From Lachnospiraceae bacterium (GTDB taxonomy: Bacteria; Bacillota; Clostridia; Lachnospirales; Lachnospiraceae): a stretch of 36,147 bases of DNA. Location: positions 1-36,147 of the forward strand of contig JAMPGL010000038.1 of the NCBI GenBank assembly GCA_023663945.1. The letters run 5' to 3'. This document shows positions 22,729 to 31,715 of this stretch, piece after piece. A program made the translations under genes and the position numbers. The number at the start of each line of letters is the position of its first letter. Position 1 is the first letter of the stretch. A model generated the notes under the pieces. That model saw only the letters and a program-made list of their open reading frames with translations. It did not search any database and was not told where the DNA came from.

Positions 22729-22911
22729 TCTGCTGTCCCCCATTCTGTTCGTCTGTTATTCATTTGCCATTTATCTGCTGCCCATTTGCTGCCTATTGTC
22801 TGCTCTGCTTAACTGCCAGCATATCTGCTCTGCATAAATGCTTTAGTTACATGCTCCGGTTACTTTCTTTATTGCTTATTGCCTATTGCTTATTTTGTTT
22901 ACCTGTCTTTC

Positions 22912-23562
22912 TTATCTGCCCATAGGATAGTAGCCCTCTCCGGTTACCGTAATCTGTACGCGCCCTGCGGTTGCCTCTGTCAGTTCCTTTGTAACCGCAG
23001 GAAATCCCTCAGCTGGAATCTGAATGTCAAATTCCACAACATCCGTATAGCGGGACTCCTTGATCTCAATTCCTCTGCTTCCCAGCAAATACTGTAACTT
23101 CCCCGTGTCGGTATATTCCGTCCTGAGAGTAAGCTGCTTTCCATAACACATGGTTGTGATTCCGGCATCCGCAAGCCCCGCCTTAGCCGCCTGCGTATAG
23201 GCACGCACCAGTCCGCCAGTTCCCAAAAGCGTTCCCCCAAAATATCTGGTAACCACTATTACTGCATCCGTAACCTCCGCCCCTAAAAGCACCTCCAAAA
23301 TAGGCTTGCCTGCCGTCCCCGACGGTTCCCCATCGTCGCTGCATCTGGTGATTTCTCTGTTTCTTCCTATTATATATGCTGAGCAGTGATGCCGCGCATC
23401 ATAATACTTCCGGCGCACAGACTCAATAAACGCAGCCACCTCCTCCCCGGAAGTTACCGGCGTCACATCCGCAATAAAGCGGGACCGCTTTTCCTCATAC
23501 TCACCGCTCCCTGCCCTGCACACAATCTTATAATCAGGAAATTCCTGCTTTTTGCTTTCCAT
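22912..23562 (-). CDS. yigZ: YigZ/IMPACT (UPF0029) family protein
   Basis: This 216-residue protein starts MESKKQEFPDYKIVCRAGSGEYEEKRSRFIADVTPV. The ATG at 23562 follows GAGAGG; the open frame upstream lacks similarity. The IMPACT signature HHCSAYIIGRNREITRCSDDGEPSGTAGKPILEVL and TRYFGGTLLGTGGLVRAYTQAA is complete, followed by a ferredoxin-like C-terminal domain. The family is linked to translation or stress control, but its bacterial role is unsettled. It lies upstream of the chemotaxis receptor on the same strand with about 180 AT/CT-rich bases between them. Confidence 0.93.
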   Translation of the reverse strand: MESKKQEFPDYKIVCRAGSGEYEEKRSRFIADVTPVTSGEEVAAFIESVRRKYYDARHHCSAYIIGRNREITRCSDDGEPSGTAGKPILEVLLGAEVTDAVIVVTRYFGGTLLGTGGLVRAYTQAAKAGLADAGITTMCYGKQLTLRTEYTDTGKLQYLLGSRGIEIKESRYTDVVEFDIQIPAEGFPAVTKELTEATAGRVQITVTGEGYYPMGR

Positions 23563-23708
23563 CCGTATCCTCTCCCGGCATCTGCATCTGCAACCAGCGC
23601 CCTCTTTAAGGCGCCGTTCGGGGGAATAACCCCTTATCAAAAGTTTATCATAACCGGGAATAAAAGTGTACCAATTTGTGAACAATTCTTAATAAATCAT
23701 AAAAAAAC

Positions 23709-23737
23709 TTTATTTCACATCTACATTTTGGTATACT
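23709..23737 (+). promoter_or_regulatory. Predicted promoter of the penicillin-binding protein gene
   Basis: TTTATT (23709-23714), a 17-base spacer and TATACT (23732-23737), about 50 bases upstream of the start. Confidence 0.5.
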
Positions 23738-23786
23738 CTATATGTTGTTAACTTGAAATAGAGTTGAATTTTATGGAGGCACATAA

Positions 23787-26504
23787 ATGAATTACACAAA
23801 GAAAGGAATACGAGCCAAGCAGAAAGCCCTGCATGCAAAATCTCCCAAGTTTGGCAAAAAACTGCTTCTTGCCATTTTAAATTTGTCTTTACTTGGCATT
23901 ATTTCTGTAGGCGTTATCGGCATCAGCATGGCATTCGGTATTTTTAAGGGCGTAATCGATACCGCTCCGAGTATTGAAAATGTCAAAGTTACTCCTACCG
24001 GATTTTCAACCTTTGTATACGACTTAGAAGGAAACCAGACGGCAAAACTGATTTCCCAAAACTCAAACCGTATCCCTGTAACGCAGGACATGATCCCCGA
24101 AAATCTGGCTCATGCGTTCGTCGCCATCGAAGATGAGCGTTTTTATGAGCATAACGGAATTGACATTAAAGGAATCTTTCGTGCCGGTTACACAGCTATT
24201 GCTACCGGTTTTAAACGGATGGAAGGCGCCAGCACGATTACCCAGCAGCTTCTGAAAAATAACGTCTTCACCGACTGGACCAGTGAAGACAGCTATGCCG
24301 AAAGCATCAAACGTAAGATTCAGGAGCAGTATCTGGCAATTGAACTGACCAAGTCCATGTCGAAGGATGAGGTTTTATTAAATTACATGAACACTATCAA
24401 CCTTGGTCAGAACACCTTGGGCGTTCAGGCTGCATCCCTGCGCTACTTCAACAAGTCGGTAAGCAGTCTTACTTTGTCGGAATGCGCGGTTATTGCAGGT
24501 ATTACGCAGAATCCTTCCAAATATAATCCGATTTCGCATCCTGATAATAACGCTGACCGCCGGCAAAAGGTTTTAAACCATATGCTGGAACAGGAGTATA
24601 TTACTCAGGCAGAGTATGATGCCGCTATGGCGGACGATGTTTACTCCCGCATTCAGCTTGTCAATGAGGACTCCGAAGATACTCTGGTTAATACATACTT
24701 TGTGGACGCATTAACCGATGACGTTATGAATGACCTATTGGCAGCCGGTTATAATGAGACTCAGGCTTTTACCCTTCTTTACAGCGGCGGTCTGAAAATA
24801 TATTCCACTCAGGATCCTCATATTCAGGCAATCTGTGATGAGGTATTTACCAACGAAGAAAATTATCCTGCGGACACACGCTGGTACTTAAATTATGCAC
24901 TGACTGTCAAAAAGGCAAACGGAGACTTTGAAAATCATAGTACTGAAATGCTCCGGGCTTATTTTAAGGAGCAGAACTCCTCCTACAATCTGATTTATAA
25001 TTCTCAGGAGGAGGCATATGCCGATATTGAGTTGTATCAAAGCGCCGTGCTCTCTCCGGGAGACGAGATTTTTGATGAAAGTGTTTCCCTCACTCCTCAG
25101 CCCCAGGTTTCTCTTACGATTGAGGATCAAAGCACCGGTTATGTAGTTGCCATGGTGGGCGGCAGAGGCACCAAGGAGGGAAGCCGTACTTTAAACCGTG
25201 CTACCGATGCCGTGCGTCAGCCCGGTTCCACCTTTAAGATTGTTGCCGTTTATGCTCCTGCGCTGGACAGCGCCGGTCTTACCCTTGCAACCATGATCAA
25301 CGATGCGCCGTTTAATTATGCAAACGGACGTCCGGTAAATAACTGGTGGGGCTCCGAATACCGCGGCTTAAATTCCCTGCGGATGGGAATCATCCAGTCC
25401 ATGAACGTAGTTACCGTTAAGGCTCTTACCTTAATCTCTCCCCAGCTTGGATATGATTATGTTAAGAACTTTGGATTTACCACCGTTGTTGACCGTGAAG
25501 AAATCGTAGTGAACGGCGAGACACAGATTTATTCTGACATTCAACAGTCGCTTGCCCTCGGCGGTCTGACTCACGGCGTCACCAACGAAGAACTAAATGC
25601 GGCTTACGCATGTATCGCCAACGGCGGAACCTACGTTAAGCCGAAGCTTTATACCAAGGTAGTCGATCATGATGGAAATGTGATTCTGGATAATACCCAG
25701 CCGGAATCCAGACAGGTAATCAAAGAGACTACCGCATGGCTCCTCACAGATGCTATGCAGGATGTTGTTACGCAGGGAACCGGCGGCTCTGTCAACTTTG
25801 GAAATATGGCAATCGCCGGTAAGACAGGTACTACTTCCGATTATAATGACATTTGGTTTTCGGGCTATACTCCATATTATACCGCTACCACCTGGGCGGG
25901 CTACGACAACAACGTCAAGCTCCGCAAGGGCGATGAGCGGAATGTGGCAAAGAAGCTCTGGCGTGCCGTTATGGCGCGTATCCATGAGGATTTGCCCAGC
26001 GCTTCCTTCCAGATGCCTCCAAGCGGTATTGTTCAGGCAACGGTGTGCGCCCGCTCCGGCAAACTGCCTATCGCCGGATTGTGCGACGGAACTCTGAAAT
26101 CTGAGTTTTTTGCGGAGGGAACCGTTCCAACCGAAAGCTGCGACGTCCACTATCAGGGCTCCATCTGCCAGTATACCAATCTGCCTGCAAGCGAGCCTTG
26201 TCCGTTCAAGGTGGAAGGCGTTCTGGAGCTGATGCCTGTCGAAGATCCCGTATTACAGCAGGGCTCTTCCATGATGCAGCAGATAACCAATGAAGACGGA
26301 AGCGTATCTAACGTTGTCGTTCCCGGTCAGACTACAAACACCTGTCCTCACAATTTTGAATTTATGTCTCAGCCTGAAATAGAAGGCATTATTGAACAGC
26401 AGAGAAATGAAATAGCCGCTGCACAGGCAGCAGCCGCAGCCGCGGCGGCACCGCCTCCGGCGGAGCCTGCTCCGATGGATGATAGTAATGGCGGGGCGCA
26501 GTAA
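23787..26504 (+). CDS. Class A penicillin-binding protein (PBP1a type)
   Basis: This 905-residue bifunctional peptidoglycan synthase has a cytoplasmic basic N-terminus and one membrane helix (about 27-52). The GT51 glycosyltransferase follows, with catalytic EDERFYEHNGID (Glu about 115) and GASTITQQLLKN. The transpeptidase has RQPGSTFK (Ser about 481), SMN (about 537) and KTGT (about 679). The C-terminal region has a Cys/Pro-rich stretch (VCARSGKLPIAGLCDG, PASEPCPF) and a final Ala/Pro-rich disordered tail (EIAAAQAAAAAAAAPPPAEPAP). It polymerises and cross-links glycan strands outside the membrane. GGAGG lies before the ATG. It is single, and a miniature IR-1 element starts right after its stop. 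Confidence 0.97.
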   Translation: MNYTKKGIRAKQKALHAKSPKFGKKLLLAILNLSLLGIISVGVIGISMAFGIFKGVIDTAPSIENVKVTPTGFSTFVYDLEGNQTAKLISQNSNRIPVTQDMIPENLAHAFVAIEDERFYEHNGIDIKGIFRAGYTAIATGFKRMEGASTITQQLLKNNVFTDWTSEDSYAESIKRKIQEQYLAIELTKSMSKDEVLLNYMNTINLGQNTLGVQAASLRYFNKSVSSLTLSECAVIAGITQNPSKYNPISHPDNNADRRQKVLNHMLEQEYITQAEYDAAMADDVYSRIQLVNEDSEDTLVNTYFVDALTDDVMNDLLAAGYNETQAFTLLYSGGLKIYSTQDPHIQAICDEVFTNEENYPADTRWYLNYALTVKKANGDFENHSTEMLRAYFKEQNSSYNLIYNSQEEAYADIELYQSAVLSPGDEIFDESVSLTPQPQVSLTIEDQSTGYVVAMVGGRGTKEGSRTLNRATDAVRQPGSTFKIVAVYAPALDSAGLTLATMINDAPFNYANGRPVNNWWGSEYRGLNSLRMGIIQSMNVVTVKALTLISPQLGYDYVKNFGFTTVVDREEIVVNGETQIYSDIQQSLALGGLTHGVTNEELNAAYACIANGGTYVKPKLYTKVVDHDGNVILDNTQPESRQVIKETTAWLLTDAMQDVVTQGTGGSVNFGNMAIAGKTGTTSDYNDIWFSGYTPYYTATTWAGYDNNVKLRKGDERNVAKKLWRAVMARIHEDLPSASFQMPPSGIVQATVCARSGKLPIAGLCDGTLKSEFFAEGTVPTESCDVHYQGSICQYTNLPASEPCPFKVEGVLELMPVEDPVLQQGSSMMQQITNEDGSVSNVVVPGQTTNTCPHNFEFMSQPEIEGIIEQQRNEIAAAQAAAAAAAAPPPAEPAPMDDSNGGAQ

Positions 26505-26508
26505 TTAA

Positions 26509-26734
26509 GTTTCGGTTTAGTTTAATTAGCAAACGTAATACGGTACACTCCGGAGAAAAACAACTTCTACGTCACCACGCTCTCGCTCTCTAAAAGACGT
26601 AGCAGTACTTGGTGAGGTATTTCCGAACCTAGTACTGCTGCGCTTTTTAGTGAACGAGAGTGGGGCAACGTAGAAGTTATTCTTGATACGAGTGGTCGTT
26701 TTGATAATACGCCTAATTGAACTAAAGCCGAAAC
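26509..26734. repeat. Miniature copy of inverted-repeat family IR-1
   Basis: GTTTCGGTTTAGTTTAATTAG (26509-26529) is an almost perfect inverted match to 26713-26734, with one bulge. The right arm (26619-26734) is about 95% identical to 681-796. The left arm follows the outer left arm of the large form (26550-26590 against 310-340). The inner half of each unit is absent. Further stems are AACTTCTACGT:ACGTAGAAGTT and CTCTCG:CGAGAG, then a central AGCAGTACT...AGTACTGCT hairpin flanked by T-runs. It sits exactly between two convergent genes, encodes the last codons of xpt and probably works as a bidirectional terminator. Confidence 0.85.
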
Positions 26735-27300
26735 ACTATCTCTCCCGTCTCAGCATCCATGCTTTCCACAATCGCAAGCGATTCCACGCGGACTCCTTTA
26801 CCGCGGAGCCGCGCCCCGCCCTCCTGAAATCCTTTTTCAATGGCGATTCCCACGCCTTCAATGGAAGCTCCTGCGCTCTCAACCAAGTCAATCAGCCCCT
26901 CTACCGCACATCCGTTAGCTAAGAAGTCATCAATGATCAGCACATGGTCTTCTTTTCCCAGAAACTTCTTGGCAACAATCACATCGTATACTCTCTTATG
27001 GGTAAAGGATTCTATCTTTGTGGTGTACTGCTCCCCGTCCAGATTAATGCTCTGCGACTTCTTGGCAAACACCACCGGAACCTGAAAATATTGCGCCGTA
27101 ATGCAGGCAATCCCAATCCCCGACGCCTCAATCGTCAGTATCTTATTAATCTTATCACTGGGAAAAAGCCTCCGAAATTCCTTTCCCATTTCCTCAAATA
27201 ACTTGACATCCATCTGATGATTCAAAAAACTGTCCACCTTAAGTACATTGCCCGGCTTAACAATTCCATCTCTGCGGATTCTCTCTTCTAAAAGCTGCAC
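26722..27300 (-). CDS. xpt: Xanthine phosphoribosyltransferase
   Basis: This 192-residue protein starts with a GTG at 27300 behind GGAGG. It reads [31 protein letters not shown], then the PRPP-binding motif [14 protein letters not shown], and ends GEIVFRL. It converts xanthine and PRPP to XMP in purine salvage. It is the last gene of an operon with the MATE exporter (36-base gap), so a purine riboswitch directly upstream is excluded. The final VFRL-stop codons lie inside the terminal repeat of the IR-1 element; whether this changed the original end is not known. Confidence 0.95.
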   Translation of the reverse strand: MQLLEERIRRDGIVKPGNVLKVDSFLNHQMDVKLFEEMGKEFRRLFPSDKINKILTIEASGIGIACITAQYFQVPVVFAKKSQSINLDGEQYTTKIESFTHKRVYDVIVAKKFLGKEDHVLIIDDFLANGCAVEGLIDLVESAGASIEGVGIAIEKGFQEGGARLRGKGVRVESLAIVESMDAETGEIVFRL

Positions 27301-27336
27301 GCCGTTATCCTCCTTTGTCTTTCTGAAAATATTGTA

Positions 27337-28725
27337 CTACGATTCCTGTGCCTGTATCAACTTCTTTCTGCTCCACTTACCGGATAAATACCGAATGTAA
27401 GATACCACAAAATTGGCGGCCCAGCCCATCGGCACGGCTATCCAGACAGCCTTGACTCCCCATAGCGGCGCAAAAGCAAAAGCCACGGCTACACGGATGC
27501 TCAAATTAAACAGATTTGCCAGCGTAAAAACCACCACATCACCGGCTCCCCGCAGCACTCCATCCGTGATTGCTTTCAAACCGATAAATACAAAGAAAAA
27601 TGCAATAAAAGATAAATATGCATTTCCCGTCTGAAAAGCCGCCTGACCGCTCCCCTCTTCCAAAAAGGCGTTGATAATCGCTTCATGAAAGATGGTAAGG
27701 ACAAGGCAGATGAGCACGGCAAAAGCCGCCACCATCTTTACCGCCGCTATATGACCCATTTTTACCCGCTCCGGCTTACCTGCTCCAAGATTCTGCGCCG
27801 TGAATGTGGAGACTGCATTTCCGGAAGCAATCATCGGCACAATGCAAATCGATTCAATCCGCATTCCCGCCGTATATCCGGCAAGCACCGAAGAACCGAA
27901 TCCATTGACCACGGACTGCACCAAAAGCATGCCGATAGATACAATGGACTGCTGTAACATGGACGGAATAGCCACCTTTACCATATTTCCCAGCATCCGA
28001 ATATCAAAAAGTGCCTGCCTCGTCAGCTTATTTTCCGTTTGTCCCCCGTTATCGCTCTTTTCCGCATATCCTTTTAAGGTACGCATGAGAATCCCAAAAG
28101 AAATCACCGCCGAAAGCCCCTGTGCAAACACAGTTGCTATTGCCGCTCCTGCAATTCCGTATCCAAATCCTCTCACCAGCGCCAAATCCATCAGGATATT
28201 CAGCAGAGAAGAAAAAATCAAGAGATACAGCGGCGTTCTGGAATTTCCCAGCGCATTAAATATAGAAGAAAGAATATTGTACATAAACAAAAAGGGAAGC
28301 CCCAAAAAGTAAATCCTCAGATAAAGCATAGCATCTGGGAGAATGTTTTCCGGCGTGTTCAGCCCCCTTAAAATCATCCCGGAAAAAGCCAGCCCCGCAA
28401 GACCAAGCAAAATACTGACCGTCAAAAAACTAATCAACGCCGTATATACCGACGTCTTCATCTTGGCATACAGCCCGGCCCCCAGATATTGAGATGTGAT
28501 TACCGAAGCGCCAATCCCGCCTCCTATGGCAATCATGATAAATACCGTTGTCAGCGAATAAGAAGCGCCGATTGCCGCAAGCGCGTCCTCCCCTACAAAC
28601 TGCCCTACGATAATGGAATCTACCGTTGTATAAAACTGCTGAAATAAATTTCCTAAAATCATGGGAAGCGCAAAGAAAAAAAGCGATTTCCCCGGGGAAT
28701 CCGTGAGCATACTGTACTTTTTCAT
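27337..28725 (-). CDS. MATE family efflux transporter
   Basis: This 462-residue protein starts MKKYSMLTDSPGKSLFFFALPMILGNLFQQFYTTVDSIIVGQFVGEDALAAIG, the classic MATE opening. It has about 12 membrane helices in two homologous halves (second half from about 235: FDIRMLGNMVKVAIPSMLQQSIVSIG). It exports drugs or metabolites with Na+ or H+. AGAGGAACAG precedes the ATG. It is the middle gene between a cysteine-peptidase-like gene (18-base gap) and xpt. The operon does not reveal its substrate. Confidence 0.95.
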   Translation of the reverse strand: MKKYSMLTDSPGKSLFFFALPMILGNLFQQFYTTVDSIIVGQFVGEDALAAIGASYSLTTVFIMIAIGGGIGASVITSQYLGAGLYAKMKTSVYTALISFLTVSILLGLAGLAFSGMILRGLNTPENILPDAMLYLRIYFLGLPFLFMYNILSSIFNALGNSRTPLYLLIFSSLLNILMDLALVRGFGYGIAGAAIATVFAQGLSAVISFGILMRTLKGYAEKSDNGGQTENKLTRQALFDIRMLGNMVKVAIPSMLQQSIVSIGMLLVQSVVNGFGSSVLAGYTAGMRIESICIVPMIASGNAVSTFTAQNLGAGKPERVKMGHIAAVKMVAAFAVLICLVLTIFHEAIINAFLEEGSGQAAFQTGNAYLSFIAFFFVFIGLKAITDGVLRGAGDVVVFTLANLFNLSIRVAVAFAFAPLWGVKAVWIAVPMGWAANFVVSYIRYLSGKWSRKKLIQAQES

Positions 28726-28743
28726 AATTTCTGTTCCTCTTTT

Positions 28744-29472
28744 CTATCTGATATATAATATATTCCCTAAGAACGTTCCGAGAAAACAAGTCCTCATCAT
28801 ATTTTCATACTCTTTCCAGTTTACATAATATTTCTTTCCCCAGGAAGAAATCTCAAAGAATGTTTCCCCGCTTTCCGGCTCTTCCATCATTCCCGTAATC
28901 ATTACATAGTGGGCAGAGACGGCAGCCACCTGCCGCATTTTTCCTTTTTCCAGCCGATAAAAAGGCAGCCCGTTCTTTTTATCCTTCTTAAAAAGTATCA
29001 TGGGAATGCATAAAATCACCGGAAAATCCCTTGCCAGCATCTCCTCCGCGCGTCCATACAATTTGGAGGCGCTGATTCCCCATGAGGCTTTCAGATTCCA
29101 TTTTTCCCTTTTGGACAGTCGGTTAAATCTCATTGCAAGCTTCATTCCGCTAATTCCGCTGCGTTTTGATACTCCGCCTAAAAAGTCATAAATGCAATTA
29201 TAATATTCCTTATAACCATTCTCTCCGTTTGTTCGGTTTACATAACTTTGGCTTTCCCTTGTGACTTTTTCCGGGTCTCCGCTTCCCAAATAAAGCAGAA
29301 GGTCGCTAAAAGCAATCACGCCGCATCCCATAGCGTTCTTGCGGTCGTCATATCTTCCGTTTCCTCCTTTGAAAAATCCCTGATCTCCTCCGTAGGTCAG
29401 TTCGCCGGAATTTCTCCGAATCTGAATATAAGGTCTTTTGAGTTTAGGTAATGCAGATAATTCTTTTTCCAT
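28744..29472 (-). CDS. Papain-fold cysteine-peptidase-like protein
   Basis: This protein is about 242 residues, starting MEKELSALPKLKRPYIQ (the ATG at 29472 has GGAG about 5-8 bases upstream). There is no signal peptide or membrane helix. Three spaced motifs fit a papain-like fold: NAMGCGVIAFSDLLLYLG (Cys on a helix), SAHYVMITGM (His), and ISSWGKKYYVNWKEY, which resembles the NSWG strand of papain but with Ser in place of Asn. Middle motifs include MKLAMRFNRLSK. It may be a cytosolic peptidase or transglutaminase-like enzyme, or an inactive relative. It is first in an operon with a MATE exporter and xpt. I do not know a named family for it. Confidence 0.6.
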   Translation of the reverse strand: MEKELSALPKLKRPYIQIRRNSGELTYGGDQGFFKGGNGRYDDRKNAMGCGVIAFSDLLLYLGSGDPEKVTRESQSYVNRTNGENGYKEYYNCIYDFLGGVSKRSGISGMKLAMRFNRLSKREKWNLKASWGISASKLYGRAEEMLARDFPVILCIPMILFKKDKKNGLPFYRLEKGKMRQVAAVSAHYVMITGMMEEPESGETFFEISSWGKKYYVNWKEYENMMRTCFLGTFLGNILYIR

Positions 29473-29525
29473 ATCGTCTCCATCCATTTCTGCTTCCAGT
29501 TAGGCAGACATGCATATGCCATAGA

Positions 29526-29552
29526 AAAATCCCCGATAAAAACCGGGGATTT
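29526..29552 (-). terminator. Terminator of the tRNA-Thr gene
   Basis: On the minus strand ATCCCCG, a T-rich loop and CGGGGAT are followed by TTTTTC, four bases after the tRNA 3' end. Confidence 0.85.
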
Positions 29553-29555
29553 CAA

Positions 29556-29628
29556 AGCTGCTGACGGGAATCGGACCCGTGACCTCCGCACTACCAATGC
29601 GACGCTCTACCGACTGAGCCACAGCAGC
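29556..29628 (-). tRNA. tRNA-Thr (anticodon GGT)
   Basis: The 73-base cloverleaf reads GCTGCTG...CAGCAGC for the acceptor stem with discriminator T. It has a D arm (GCTCAGTCGGTAGAGC), anticodon loop TTGGTAG (anticodon GGT), variable GGTCA and a T arm with GGTCCGATTCC. CCA is not encoded. It reads ACC/ACU codons. Confidence 0.95.
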
Positions 29629-29656
29629 CTGCGATGGCTTCTCACCACCGAAATGT

Positions 29657-29686
29657 ATTGTACCATAGGTAAAAATGCTTTGTCAA
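29657..29686 (-). promoter_or_regulatory. Promoter of the tRNA-Thr gene
   Basis: TTGACA (29681-29686), an 18-base spacer and TACAAT (29657-29662), about 30 bases before the mature tRNA 5' end, so the tRNA is transcribed alone. Confidence 0.75.
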
Positions 29687-29699
29687 CGCTAGAATCAAA

Positions 29700-31715
29700 T
29701 TATTCCTTAGATGAATGCCTCCTCAAAAGCAATATCCCTAAAGTGCTGCACAAAACCCCCGCCAAAACCATAATCAGAGCCTCCATGCCCGACAGCCGGG
29801 CTTTAAGAAGCACCGGGAAGACCTTTTCCATCTGTGCCGGATATTCCATTGATGCCATCGAAATAAGATTGTTGAAAAAGTGCAGAAACATTCCAACATA
29901 AATGCTTCCCGATGCATAACCGATATACGCAAAGCATGCTCCCAGCATAGCGGTTGGCAAAAGCTTGACAAGGCTCATATGAAAGGCTCCAAATATCAGA
30001 GAAGATAATAAAATCCCCCAAAACGCACCATGCCTGTGCCGTAAGCTTCCGCACAGGAAACCGCGGAAAAACAATTCTTCGCCCACAGCAGGCATCACCG
30101 CCGTCACCAGCACAATTAAGAAAAACGGCTGTTTTAAAATATCCTCAAAGGACGTTTCCAGATTCTGCATGCTCTCCGGAAATATCTGTGCCAGTCCGGC
30201 ACTGACAACAAGCATCAGCAGAAACACGCCGGCATACAGCACAATGCCTCCCAAAATGCTTCTGAGCGCCGGGCATCTCAGTGAAAACAATGATTTTACA
30301 TCTGATTTCATATACCAGACGGTAAAAAGAGGCACCGCCAGAATCAAAAGCTGATTGACAACCGTCCCGCCAAAAGGGCTCCGCACCGACACAGCGGTTC
30401 CAAGATACATAATCAGCAAGAACAAAACCACCACGCCAAGCAGAAGGTCTCCCGTCCCCGGAACCGTTCCCTCTTTAATCTCAGAACGCTTTTCAAAAAG
30501 CTTGAAGCTTTGAAAACCGTCGTGAAACAACACATTTTCACTGTCATACATCTTTGCCAAAATCCAGATAATCAAAACGCTGTAACAAAAATTCACTCCG
30601 ATCGTGATTCCTGTAAGCGGAAAACTCATCTGCTGTGCAAGCGCCTGTTTCATCAAAAGAGAGACATTGACAATCGGAAGCAGTGCCGTCTTATAATCCA
30701 GCTGTAGAGACGGAAGCATCGCCGCCATAGATGCAAACATGACCACAAACATAACAGGCGTAATGTAATTATTTGCTTCCTTAAAGCTTTTGGCAAACAC
30801 ACAAAAGCACATGGAAAATGCCGTAATCAAAAGCGCTGTTACAATCACAACCAGCAAGAGCAGGGGAATCCACCCCGCCATCGCCGACAGGTCAAACTGT
30901 AAAATTTCCTCTGATGCCCCGCTGAGCGCACTCCCAAGCAAAAACATCACAGACCCTCCCAGCGAAAGCAGGGAAAGCACCGCCGTCACACAGGCAAACA
31001 GAGAAACGGCAATATATTTACTCATAATCATTTGAAAATTGGTAACCGGCAAAGTGAGCAGCGTTTCCAGCGTTCCCCTCTCCTTTTCTCCGGTGGTCGC
31101 ATCAATCGCTGGGTAAAAGGCTCCCAGCATAATCGTAATCACCAGCATCATCCCAATGCTTCCGCCTATGCTCATTCCGGTGCTTTCCGAGACAGTCACA
31201 CTGTCCTCCGCCTCATAAGTCACCGGATATAAAAAGTCCTGCGTAAGCCCCTTTTCTATCAGCCGCTCCGCCAACAGCTTCTCGCGGTATCTGTCCGCCA
31301 GCTCCTGCAGAGCATTTTCCGTGTAGCTGGAACTTTGGCTGGTAGAGGTATATTCCACGCTGATGTGTCTCCCCTGTTCATCCTCTGCAAAATCTACCCA
31401 AGCATCATAAAAATCCTTCCGCGTTTCCTTCTCACTTTCGTCCATCGCAAGGAAGGTCAGCTGTACATCCAATTCCTCTTTATATTCCTCATAAACCTCA
31501 CGAAAAAGTGATGCTTCCTCCTCATGCTGGCGCGAATATGCCGCCGTATGAGTCCTGTCCTCCTGCGACTGCATTACATAACTTGTGATAAGAACCATGC
31601 CGATCATAATTGTCGGGTAAAGAAGAATAGGAACCGCCACCATGATAATCAGCGTCTTTTTATCCCGCAGAATATCCAAAATTTCCTTTTTAATCAATAT
31701 GCCTATCTTTTTCAT
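29700..31715 (-). CDS. natB: ABC-2 exporter permease fused to a CPBP (CAAX-like) membrane protease
   Basis: This 671-residue protein has a NatB-like permease in residues 1 to about 400: an N-terminal helix (TLIIMVAVPILLYPTIMIGMV), a large external loop (about 50-180) and five further helices beginning with MMLVITIMLGAFYPAID and the TGEKERGTLETLL coupling motif. The C-terminal part (about 430-670) is a CPBP/Abi domain with GEELFFRGFL (EExxxR), FGAFHMS (FxxxH) and HFFNN (HxxxN). This fusion is known among Firmicute NatB-like exporters. The partner ATPase overlaps by 4 bases. The substrate is unknown; Na+ export and peptide or bacteriocin handling are both possible. Confidence 0.9.
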   Translation of the reverse strand: MKKIGILIKKEILDILRDKKTLIIMVAVPILLYPTIMIGMVLITSYVMQSQEDRTHTAAYSRQHEEEASLFREVYEEYKEELDVQLTFLAMDESEKETRKDFYDAWVDFAEDEQGRHISVEYTSTSQSSSYTENALQELADRYREKLLAERLIEKGLTQDFLYPVTYEAEDSVTVSESTGMSIGGSIGMMLVITIMLGAFYPAIDATTGEKERGTLETLLTLPVTNFQMIMSKYIAVSLFACVTAVLSLLSLGGSVMFLLGSALSGASEEILQFDLSAMAGWIPLLLLVVIVTALLITAFSMCFCVFAKSFKEANNYITPVMFVVMFASMAAMLPSLQLDYKTALLPIVNVSLLMKQALAQQMSFPLTGITIGVNFCYSVLIIWILAKMYDSENVLFHDGFQSFKLFEKRSEIKEGTVPGTGDLLLGVVVLFLLIMYLGTAVSVRSPFGGTVVNQLLILAVPLFTVWYMKSDVKSLFSLRCPALRSILGGIVLYAGVFLLMLVVSAGLAQIFPESMQNLETSFEDILKQPFFLIVLVTAVMPAVGEELFFRGFLCGSLRHRHGAFWGILLSSLIFGAFHMSLVKLLPTAMLGACFAYIGYASGSIYVGMFLHFFNNLISMASMEYPAQMEKVFPVLLKARLSGMEALIMVLAGVLCSTLGILLLRRHSSKE

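Noticed and set aside
27301-27336. Purine riboswitch upstream of xpt
   Set aside because: Only 36 bases separate xpt from the upstream MATE gene, with no room for the aptamer.
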